Positions 1-5,144 of a DNA stretch of 5,144 nucleotides are shown here, piece after piece. Location: positions 1-5,144 of the forward strand of contig DLVS01000231.1 in assembly GCA_003445095.1 (NCBI GenBank), written 5' to 3'. The notes under the pieces were generated by a model. That model saw only the letters and a program-made list of their open reading frames with translations, made no database searches and was not told the origin of the DNA. Position numbers and translations under genes: made by a program. This DNA is from Verrucomicrobiales bacterium. GTDB lineage: Bacteria; Verrucomicrobiota; Verrucomicrobiia; Limisphaerales; UBA9464. Every line of letters starts with the position of its first letter. The first letter of the stretch is position 1.

Positions 1-3
1 TAA

Positions 4-186
4 GGTTTTTTTGAGTCGGTGGTGGCGGATTTCTGTGCTTGGATGCCCTGGGTGCGACCCGGAGGCTGCGTGCTCTTTCACGACATCACGTCTTTTGAAT
101 CGGTCCGGCGCTTCTTCGATCTGCTCGGCGGTCGCAAACGAGAGATTCCCGAATTTCACGGTCTGGGCTGCTGGTTTAGGGATTAG
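4..186 (+). pseudogene. C-terminal fragment of a probable class I SAM-dependent methyltransferase
   Basis: The frame ending at TAG 184-186 encodes about 60 residues with the block PWVRPGGCVLFHDI (46-87) and a later HGLG (157-168). A W-x-PWVRPGG strand followed by FHD is typical of the last part of the Rossmann fold in Methyltransf_24-like methyltransferases, which act on varied small-molecule or sugar acceptors; the substrate cannot be told here. The SAM-binding half would lie upstream of the window. The frame is closed by TAA at 1-3, immediately before the homology begins, and a run of seven T sits at 6-12, so either a frameshift (real or a sequencing error at the run) separates this tail from its N-terminal half, or the gene is decayed. 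Possible in-frame starts inside (GTG 19, GTG 22, ATG 43) would give only a fragment without the cofactor site. Family assignment is moderate; the broken state is what the sequence shows, but it rests on the first few bases of the window. Confidence 0.5.
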
Positions 187-458
187 GAACAGCATTAAAG
201 CCGTCGTGCGAAGCTTACCGTGAACCATTGTCCTTCGGCCTACACGCGGCACCGCTCCCGCCAAGGGACGGCTCTGGGCTGACCTTTCGCGGATCCGCGT
301 CGAACCCCTCCCTTGCGCCAGCGCGAATGGCCGCGCTTGAGGCGCGGGGCCACAGCAGCGCGGCAGCCCAACCCCGTTCTTGTCGACCTCTCTGAGGGGT
401 TCGCCAGCGGCCAGCAATTCACCGACAACCCATAGCAACCGTCCGCCAACCACTCCGA
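187..458. other. Non-coding stretch upstream of the feo genes
   Basis: No frame here gives a recognisable protein on either strand. It should contain the feo promoter, but I see no convincing -35/-10 pair and no AT-rich 19-bp dyad like the Fur box. Two GC-rich dyads are present: a perfect 12-bp palindrome at 288-299 and a GCGCG/CGCGC stem at 321-325 and 332-336 with a 6-nt loop. Neither is followed by a T-tract, so neither looks like an intrinsic terminator for the preceding gene. Confidence 0.5.
288..299. repeat. 12-bp perfect palindrome CGCGGATCCGCG
   Basis: The sequence is its own reverse complement over all 12 bases and lies about 160 bp before the first feoA start candidate. It could be an operator half-site pair for a dimeric regulator, but short GC-rich palindromes also arise by chance in DNA of this composition. 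No second copy is seen near the other genes. Confidence 0.3.
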
Positions 459-473
459 TTGCCCGAGAATCGG
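455..473 (+). repeat. Small inverted repeat over the TTG start candidate of the first feoA
   Basis: CCGATT (455-460) and AATCGG (468-473) are perfect 6-bp inverted arms with a 7-nt spacer. In RNA this would fold the TTG at 459-461 partly into the 5' arm. It may be chance. If real, it would either regulate initiation there or argue for one of the downstream starts (GTG 495 or GTG 525). Confidence 0.2.
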
Positions 474-791
474 CCAGTTCTTACGCTGAAGACGGTGCCA
501 GACCCGCGTCCAGGACCCATTCCGGTGCCGGATCCTCCCCGGCCAGGCGAACTGTATCCGCTGAACAAAGTACGCGCTGGCTGCGTGGTGATCGTGCGTC
601 AACTTACGGCGGCGCCCGATATCAATCAGCGACTGCGCGAAATGGGTTTCGGCGAGGAACAGCGGATCAAAGTCATCACCTTGCAAAACAACGTCCTCTG
701 CCAAGTCTGCAACGCGCGGCTGGGCTTAAGCGCCAAGCTAGCAGAAAACATTCTCGTTGCGCCGGCGCCTCCGTTCCGCCTCGCGGCGTGA
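459..791 (+). CDS. feoA: FeoA-family protein, divergent copy with CxxC and proline-rich N terminus
   Basis: FeoA proteins are small cytosolic SH3-like domains that support Fe(II) uptake by FeoB. Here the domain starts near residue 31 (ELYPL) and contains the family hallmark QRLREMGF (about residues 56-63), followed by an IKVI strand and a closing SAKLAENILV. The segment that in canonical FeoA reads like DPVEIRVRGY is replaced by a cysteine-containing stretch with C81 and C84 (CQVC); another cysteine is C42. The first 30 residues are rich in proline, with two near-copies of VPDP(P)RPG. The start is uncertain: TTG 459 is the outermost candidate and has no ribosome site; GTG 495 is in frame; GTG 525 has AGGA at 512-515, nine bases upstream, and would give 89 residues, nearer the usual 75-85. 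Three of the four codons of the two VPDP copies differ only at the third base, which mildly favours translation from 495 or further upstream. The stop at 789-791 overlaps GTG 788, an alternative start for the next gene. The FeoA assignment is firm; the special role of this copy is unknown. Confidence 0.85.
   Translation: MPENRPVLTLKTVPDPRPGPIPVPDPPRPGELYPLNKVRAGCVVIVRQLTAAPDINQRLREMGFGEEQRIKVITLQNNVLCQVCNARLGLSAKLAENILVAPAPPFRLAA
512..515 (+). promoter_or_regulatory. Possible Shine-Dalgarno AGGA before GTG 525
   Basis: AGGA lies nine bases before the in-frame GTG at 525-527, an acceptable spacing. It is the only start candidate of the first feoA with such a site, so it matters for choosing the N terminus. 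None of the other genes in the window shows a well-spaced site, so this may be coincidence. Confidence 0.3.
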
Positions 792-862
792 GGATAGTGA
801 ATCGATCTTCCGCGCTTTATCTGGCCTCGCCCCGCAGGTCGCCAGTACCTAGCCTTTCCTTC

Positions 863-1096
863 GTGAACCAGCCACTTTCCTCTCTTTCTCCCGGCGGCCG
901 GGCCGTCGTTGCCGAAATCCGCATTCCGCCCGAACACCGCGCCCGCGTGTTGGAAATGGGGTTGCTCGTGGGAACACCCGTAGAGTTAGTGCGGTTTGCG
1001 CCGCTAGGTGACCCGGTGGAAATCCGCGTTCGCGGTTACAACCTCTCTCTGCGAAAACACGAGGCGGAGTTAGTCCTGGTGACGCCTCGGCCGTGA
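863..1096 (+). CDS. feoA: FeoA, canonical ferrous iron transport accessory protein
   Basis: A 77-residue SH3-like FeoA protein of the usual length. It opens with PLSSLSPGG, then an AEI strand, the conserved RVLEMGLLVGT turn (residues 28-38), VELVRFAPLGDPVEIRVRGY (40-59) and LSLRKHEAELVLV (61-73). These match the standard FeoA pattern strand by strand. The family is cytosolic and is thought to bind or tune FeoB. GTG 863 is chosen because it gives the family length; no ribosome site precedes it. GTG 788, overlapping the previous stop as GTGA, and GTG 797 are alternatives that would add about 22 to 25 unconserved residues and would suggest translational coupling. feoB starts 33 bp after this stop, so co-transcription is likely. 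Function is confident from sequence pattern and neighbours; the exact start is not. Confidence 0.9.
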   Translation: MNQPLSSLSPGGRAVVAEIRIPPEHRARVLEMGLLVGTPVELVRFAPLGDPVEIRVRGYNLSLRKHEAELVLVTPRP

Positions 1097-1129
1097 GATT
1101 CCTCGAAATCGCCATCTTAAATCTGACTC

Positions 1130-3493
1130 ATGCCGGAGCACGTCCCTAACGTCAGCCAACCCCTTCGGAGGTCAACCGGTGCGTCCGCCACGTTTACCGC
1201 AGTCCTGACCGGCAATCCGAATTGCGGCAAGACCACCTTGTTCAACGCCCTCACCGGGCTACGTGCCAGAGTCGGCAATTACGCGGGGGTCACGGTCGAG
1301 CGCAAAGAAGGAGCGATGGTGGGAGCCGACCCCGAATACCCGGTAACTTTATTGGATCTGCCGGGAACCTATTCGCTGAGCCCACAATCGCTGGATGAAC
1401 AGATCGCCAGGGATGTTCTGTTCCGTCGGCTAAAAGATGTTCCCGAACCCGACCTGATTATCGTGGTCGTAGATGCCTCGAACCTGCAGCGCAACCTCTA
1501 CTATGCGACGCAAGTCATCGAGCTGGGATACCCGACGCTCGTGGCCTTGAACATGATGGATGTCGCGCAGGCCAACGGCCAAGAGCTCGACCTCAAAGGA
1601 CTGTCGGCAGCGCTCGGCGTGCCGGTATTCCCACTCGTTGCCAGCGCTGGAACTGGAGTGAACGGGTTGCGCGACGCGGTTAACGACGCCGCTCGATCCA
1701 ATCGATTTCCCGAGTCTTCGCTCACCTCAAAAGCTACGGATCAGTTGGGCCATACCTACGAGCCTCGGTCGTTTGCCGAGCTGCCCGAGACCTTCGGCCG
1801 CGAGGCGCAGGCTCTGGAGGCACGGCTGGAGCGGCTGTTTCCACATCGCGAACGGTTGGCGTCCGCCGAGGCTTTGCTCGTCCTCAGCGACGACAAAGTC
1901 TTGAACGCCCATCGCGAACTGTATCCCGCCGAAATTGCCGACGCCGTCGCCGCCGCACGATCGCGCCTCGAAGCGGCCGGAGTCGACTGGCGCAGCGCGG
2001 CGATCGAAGCGCGCTATGCCCGCGTGTTCGCCATCGCCCAACACGTCACCACCGAGACCACGATTCCCGGTGACACGATGTCCGATAAACTGGATCGAGT
2101 CCTGACGCACCGGGTCTGGGGGTTGCTGATCTTCGTCGGGATCATGGCGCTGATGTTTCAAAGTATCTTCACGTTCGCAACGATTCCGATGGACGCCATC
2201 AAGAAGGCAGTAAACTGGTGCGCGGGAACCGTCACCCAACTGCTGGGAGCAGGTGACCTTCAGGACCTAATCGCCAACGGAGTCATCCAAGGCGTTGGCG
2301 CCGTGATCGTGTTTCTGCCGCAAATTTGTCTACTTTTCCTCTTCATCGCCCTACTGGAAGACACGGGCTACATGGCGCGGGCAGCGTTCCTGATGGACCG
2401 ACTGATGTCGCGAGTCGGACTACACGGCAAGAGCTTCATCCCGATGCTGTCGTCGTTTGCCTGCGCCATTCCGGGAATCATGGCGACCCGGACGATTGAG
2501 TCTCCGAAAGATCGCCTGGTGACCATTTTGGTAGCGCCGCTCATGAGTTGTTCTGCGCGGCTGCCGGTTTACACGGTGTTGATCGCCGCCTGCATTCCGC
2601 CCACCCAACTCTTTGGCTTCGTCGGACTGCCAGGGCTGACGTTGCTGGGAATGTATTTGCTGGGAATCGTGGGCGCATTGGGTATGGCCTGGCTGTTCAA
2701 GCGAACGCTGCTTCGAGGCGAGCCACCGCCGCTCATTCTCGAACTTCCGCCCTACAAACGACCGGTCACCAAAGTCATCCTGCGCCACATGTGGGACCGG
2801 TCGAAGCTATTCCTCCGCCGCGCCGGCACAGTGATTCTGGGGATCAACATTTTACTGTGGTTCCTCGCCACCTATCCCCGCAATCCAGCCGTTGATGCGG
2901 GTATCGACGCGCGTCGAGTCGCCGCCGCGCAGGCAATGCTTCCGGAGATCCGCTCGGCTGAGGAGGCGCTGCGAAAAATTCCTGAAGTCCGGGCCCAACC
3001 CGCGTTCAAGCAACTGGTCGAACAATTCGAAGCGCTCGATAAGGAGCAAGCAGGCGAACATTTGCGTCAAAGCTTTGCCGGTCGGCTGGGTCACGGGGTG
3101 GAACCCCTTATTCGGCCGCTAGGCTTCGATTGGAAGATTGGGATTGGCATCGTGGCGTCGTTTGCCGCCCGCGAAGTCTTCGTGAGCACCATGTCGGTCG
3201 TCTACAACGTGGGCAAAGTAGATACCGGTGACTCCGCCAGCACCGCGAGCCTCGTCGAAACGCTGAAGTCGGAAACGTGGGCCGATGGCACGCCCGTGTA
3301 TACGACCCTCACCGGAGTGACTCTCATGGTTTTTTACGTCTTCGCCATGCAATGCGTCAGCACGATCGCCATCGTGCGTCGAGAAACCAACGGCTGGAAG
3401 TGGCCGCTATTTCAACTGGCCTACATGACTGCGTTAGCGTGGATCGCGGCGTGGGTAACTTACCAAGGCGGGCGTTTACTCGGATTTGTCTAA
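1130..3493 (+). CDS. feoB: FeoB, Fe(II) transporter with N-terminal GTPase domain
   Basis: A 787-residue inner-membrane ferrous iron transporter, similar in length to E. coli FeoB (773). The cytosolic G domain has G1 GNPNCGKT (28-35), switch I with GNYAGVTVE (49-57, T55), G3 DLPG (76-79), G4 NMMD (141-144) and a G5-like SAGTG (172-176), followed by a helical region to about 315 that fits the guanine-dissociation-inhibitor domain. Membrane segments start near 329. The first Gate half carries LLEDTGYMARAAF (408-420), SFACAIPG (442-449, C445) and PLMSCSARLP (470-479, C474), cysteines expected in the iron path; the second includes ASFAAREVF (676-684) and QCVST (741-745), ending in the usual WKWPLFQLAYMTALAW. 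A hydrophilic, probably helical segment (586-647) sits between the halves. No catalytic motif is missing. There are 27 residues before G1, more than in E. coli FeoB. No FeoC follows. ATG 1130 is the only sensible start; no ribosome site is visible. With two feoA genes upstream this is an intact Feo operon. Confidence 0.97.
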   Translation: MPEHVPNVSQPLRRSTGASATFTAVLTGNPNCGKTTLFNALTGLRARVGNYAGVTVERKEGAMVGADPEYPVTLLDLPGTYSLSPQSLDEQIARDVLFRRLKDVPEPDLIIVVVDASNLQRNLYYATQVIELGYPTLVALNMMDVAQANGQELDLKGLSAALGVPVFPLVASAGTGVNGLRDAVNDAARSNRFPESSLTSKATDQLGHTYEPRSFAELPETFGREAQALEARLERLFPHRERLASAEALLVLSDDKVLNAHRELYPAEIADAVAAARSRLEAAGVDWRSAAIEARYARVFAIAQHVTTETTIPGDTMSDKLDRVLTHRVWGLLIFVGIMALMFQSIFTFATIPMDAIKKAVNWCAGTVTQLLGAGDLQDLIANGVIQGVGAVIVFLPQICLLFLFIALLEDTGYMARAAFLMDRLMSRVGLHGKSFIPMLSSFACAIPGIMATRTIESPKDRLVTILVAPLMSCSARLPVYTVLIAACIPPTQLFGFVGLPGLTLLGMYLLGIVGALGMAWLFKRTLLRGEPPPLILELPPYKRPVTKVILRHMWDRSKLFLRRAGTVILGINILLWFLATYPRNPAVDAGIDARRVAAAQAMLPEIRSAEEALRKIPEVRAQPAFKQLVEQFEALDKEQAGEHLRQSFAGRLGHGVEPLIRPLGFDWKIGIGIVASFAAREVFVSTMSVVYNVGKVDTGDSASTASLVETLKSETWADGTPVYTTLTGVTLMVFYVFAMQCVSTIAIVRRETNGWKWPLFQLAYMTALAWIAAWVTYQGGRLLGFV

Positions 3494-3532
3494 GCGCGCA
3501 GGAAGCTTCAGCGAACCGAAATCGTAGAATCC

Positions 3533-3574
3533 TTGGACCGGCGAAACCGGGCGGCTGGCCAGGCCGGTGGCCAA
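3533..3574. repeat. Imperfect inverted repeat downstream of feoB
   Basis: TTGG-ACCGGC (3533-3542) can pair with GCCGGT (3563-3568) and CCAA (3571-3574), leaving a two-base bulge (3569-3570) and a 20-base loop. It begins 40 bases after the feoB stop. No T-tract follows, so it is not a standard intrinsic terminator; it might protect the transcript 3' end. The GC-rich arms make a chance match possible. Confidence 0.3.
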
Positions 3575-3593
3575 TCGGGCCCTTACTACTAGT

Positions 3594-3609
3594 CCGCGAC
3601 CGCTCGCGG
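3594..3609. repeat. Short hairpin CCGCGA/TCGCGG
   Basis: Perfect 6-bp arms (3594-3599 and 3604-3609) around a CCGC loop. It is short and GC-rich, could be chance, and has no T-tract after it. Confidence 0.25.
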
Positions 3610-3622
3610 CGCGGGACCCTCC

Positions 3623-3658
3623 TACAACCTTTCGTTGCACCTGCAACAAAAGGTCGTA
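3623..3658. repeat. Strong dyad / hairpin between feoB and hrpA
   Basis: The arms TACAACCTTTCGTTGC and GCAACAAAAGGTCGTA pair over 16 positions with only two mismatches (3626 with 3655, 3633 with 3648) around an ACCT loop centred at 3640. Unlike its neighbours the stem is not GC-dominated, so a chance origin is less likely. There is no T-tract on either strand (CGTATG follows on +), so a textbook terminator is not supported. It may be a Rho-associated or mRNA-stabilising structure for feoB, an operator for the helicase gene, or a remnant of a small repeat element. Confidence 0.55.
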
Positions 3659-3733
3659 TGCCAGACTGGCCGATCACGAGGGTTTTCCCGATTCCCATCG
3701 GTGACCCCCGAGCGGCATACTGCTTGGCCCGGC

Positions 3734-5144
3734 ATGAATGATGCCCTCATCCGCGAACTGCAGACGCTCCTGCCCCGCTGCCTGACTCATGATTGGGTCC
3801 GGCTCGGCGCGCGGCTCGTTCGTTTGCTTCGCGATCAAAGACACTCCCGCCACCACGACTCGATTCTCGAACGACTCCTAACTGAAGTTCGGCAATCGGC
3901 CGAGTTACGGGAACTCCGACGGGCTCACGTCCCAGCAATCACTTACCCCGATTCACTTCCCATCACCGCGCGGAAGGATGAGATCGTCGCCGCGATTCGA
4001 GACAATCCAGTGGTGGTCATCGCGGGCGAAACGGGTTCGGGGAAGACCACGCAAATCCCCAAGATGTGTCTCGAAGCCGGACTCGGTATCGAAGCGATGA
4101 TCGGCTGCACTCAGCCGCGACGGGTTGCCGCTTTGTCGATTTCGCGCCGCCTGGCCGAAGAACTGGCCGTGCCGTGGGGGCGTGAGGTTGGCTGCAAGAT
4201 TCGGTTCGACGATCGTTCGGGACCGGAGACGTACGTGAAGCTGATGACCGACGGTATTCTGCTCGCGGAGACTCAGGGTGATCCGCTACTGGCGGAATAT
4301 AACGCTTTGATCATCGACGAGGCGCACGAACGCAGCCTGAACATTGACTTCCTGCTGGGGTATTTGAAGGGACTCCTAGCGCAACGAACTGACCTGAAGT
4401 TGATTATTACGTCTGCGACCATCGACACGGCGGCGTTTTCCCGAGCCTTCGATAATGCGCCCGTGATTGAGGTTTCTGGACGAGCCTTTCCGGTCGAAGT
4501 CAGGTACGAACCACTCGATCCGGATGGCGAGGAGCGGGGGGACGAGACGTTTGTGGATGCCGCGGTGCGCACCGCCGTTCGACTCATCGCGGAATCGACG
4601 ACCGGTGATCTCCTGGTTTTTCTGCCGGGCGAGAAGGATATCCGTGAAGCCAGCGATTTGCTGGAGGGCCGGCTCGGTGGAGCGGCCGAAGTCGTTCCGC
4701 TTTATGGTCGCCTGAGTGCCGGCGACCAACAGCGCGTATTCGCGCCGACGGCGGTGCGGAAGATCGTGGTCGCGACCAATATCGCGGAAACTTCCCTAAC
4801 GATTCCGGGGATTCGCTTCGTCATCGACGCCGGATTGGCCCGATTGAGCCGGTACAATCCCCGCACTCGGACGCGCCGACTGCCGATCGAACCCATTTCC
4901 CAAAGCAGCGCGAACCAACGCAAAGGTCGGGCGGGGCGCGTCCAGGCCGGGATCTGCATTCGTTTATATTCGGAGGACGATTTTCAGGCGCGTCCGGCGC
5001 ATACCCAGCCCGAAATTCAGCGGGCGAATCTGGCGGAAGTGATCCTCCGAATGAAGGCGTTCCGGCTCGGGGACATCTCGACTTTCCCTTTTCTCAATCC
5101 TCCTTCGCCCGCGGCGATTTCCGGCGGCTACACGCTGCTGCAGG
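3734..5144 (+). CDS. hrpA: ATP-dependent DEAH-box RNA helicase, HrpA family (5' part, runs off the window)
   Basis: The frame is open to the last base and gives 470 residues; E. coli HrpA is about 1300, so roughly a third is present. After a helical N-terminal region (1 to about 70) comes [14 protein letters not shown], then motif [10 protein letters not shown] (98-106), Ia TQPRRVAA (126-133), Ib [10 protein letters not shown] (170-179), II DEAH (195-198) followed by [19 protein letters not shown] (227-229), a [11 protein letters not shown] strand, [13 protein letters not shown] (348-359) and [10 protein letters not shown] (395-402). From about 429 the winged-helix part following the second RecA domain begins ([15 protein letters not shown]). 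All residues expected for ATP binding and hydrolysis are present. The pattern, including the spacer sequences, matches HrpA rather than the shorter HrpB. The family unwinds RNA and in E. coli rescues stalled ribosomes. ATG 3734 is chosen because the N-terminal length matches E. coli HrpA; GTG 3701 is an in-frame alternative. No ribosome site is visible. It lies 240 bp after feoB, so is probably transcribed separately. Confidence 0.95.
   Translation, partial: MNDALIRELQTLLPRCLTHDWVRLGARLVRLLRDQRHSRHHDSILERLLTEVRQSAELRELRRAHVPAITYPDSLPITARKDEIVAAIRDNPVVVIAGETGSGKTTQIPKMCLEAGLGIEAMIGCTQPRRVAALSISRRLAEELAVPWGREVGCKIRFDDRSGPETYVKLMTDGILLAETQGDPLLAEYNALIIDEAHERSLNIDFLLGYLKGLLAQRTDLKLIITSATIDTAAFSRAFDNAPVIEVSGRAFPVEVRYEPLDPDGEERGDETFVDAAVRTAVRLIAESTTGDLLVFLPGEKDIREASDLLEGRLGGAAEVVPLYGRLSAGDQQRVFAPTAVRKIVVATNIAETSLTIPGIRFVIDAGLARLSRYNPRTRTRRLPIEPISQSSANQRKGRAGRVQAGICIRLYSEDDFQARPAHTQPEIQRANLAEVILRMKAFRLGDISTFPFLNPPSPAAISGGYTLLQ

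Noticed and set aside
11..223. A + strand 70-codon frame from TTG 11
   Set aside because: It is out of frame with the methyltransferase-like block in the same bases and shows no family features.
187..458. Fur box upstream of the feo genes
   Set aside because: No AT-rich 19-bp dyad resembling GATAATGATAATCATTATC is present.
240..704. Minus-strand 154-codon frame opposite the first feoA
   Set aside because: Antisense shadow rich in Arg and Trp with no recognisable motif; GC-rich DNA commonly leaves such frames open.
380..862. Long stop-free frame in line with the second feoA, running across the first feoA
   Set aside because: Its translation before 863 is Arg/Ser/Pro-rich with no FeoA pattern, and it overlaps the convincing first feoA in another frame.
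1727..2239. Minus-strand 170-codon frame inside feoB
   Set aside because: It lies wholly opposite the strongly conserved feoB frame and has no family features.
3623..3658. Intrinsic terminator for feoB
   Set aside because: A good stem exists but no run of T follows it on either strand.
3680..3725. Sigma-70 promoter for hrpA using CATACT at 3716-3721 as -10
   Set aside because: There is no reasonable -35 hexamer at the right spacing, and the match is too weak to report.
3494..3733. tRNA or other classical RNA gene in the spacer
   Set aside because: No T-loop GTTCGA-type motif or acceptor-stem pairing was found.
3277..3741. + strand 154-codon frame spanning the feoB end and the spacer
   Set aside because: Overlaps conserved FeoB C-terminal codons in another frame, is compositionally Arg/Pro-rich and runs through the dyads.

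Overview
The window looks like ordinary bacterial chromosome, GC-rich (about 60% by eye), with all recognisable genes on the + strand. It holds the tail of a probable SAM-dependent methyltransferase (4-186), a ferrous-iron uptake operon feoA-feoA-feoB (459-3493), a 240-bp intergenic stretch with several inverted repeats, and the first 470 codons of a DEAH-box RNA helicase of the HrpA family running off the right edge. The organism cannot be named from this. The paired, divergent FeoA proteins, a HrpA-type helicase and the lack of clear Shine-Dalgarno sequences before most starts suggest a Gram-negative, possibly PVC-group or Verrucomicrobiota-like bacterium. That is a low-confidence inference.

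Region by region: 1-186 is a reading frame whose protein ends like class I methyltransferases, but an in-frame TAA at 1-3 and a run of seven T (6-12) mean it cannot be read from upstream without a frame change. 187-458 holds no gene, only small GC-rich dyads. 459-1096 encodes two different FeoA proteins of the SH3-like fold; the first is divergent, with a CxxC motif and a proline-rich head, and the second is canonical. 1130-3493 encodes a full-length FeoB with all its G-protein motifs and both Gate halves. 3494-3733 is non-coding and contains a strong dyad at 3623-3658. From 3734 onward lies hrpA, incomplete at its C terminus.

Functionally, the two FeoA proteins would act in the cytosol on FeoB, the membrane Fe(II) transporter with its GTPase domain. 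The helicase acts in RNA metabolism and is probably a separate transcription unit. I see no wholly new system. The points most worth a second look are the divergent CxxC-containing FeoA with its proline-rich head, and the dyad between feoB and hrpA.
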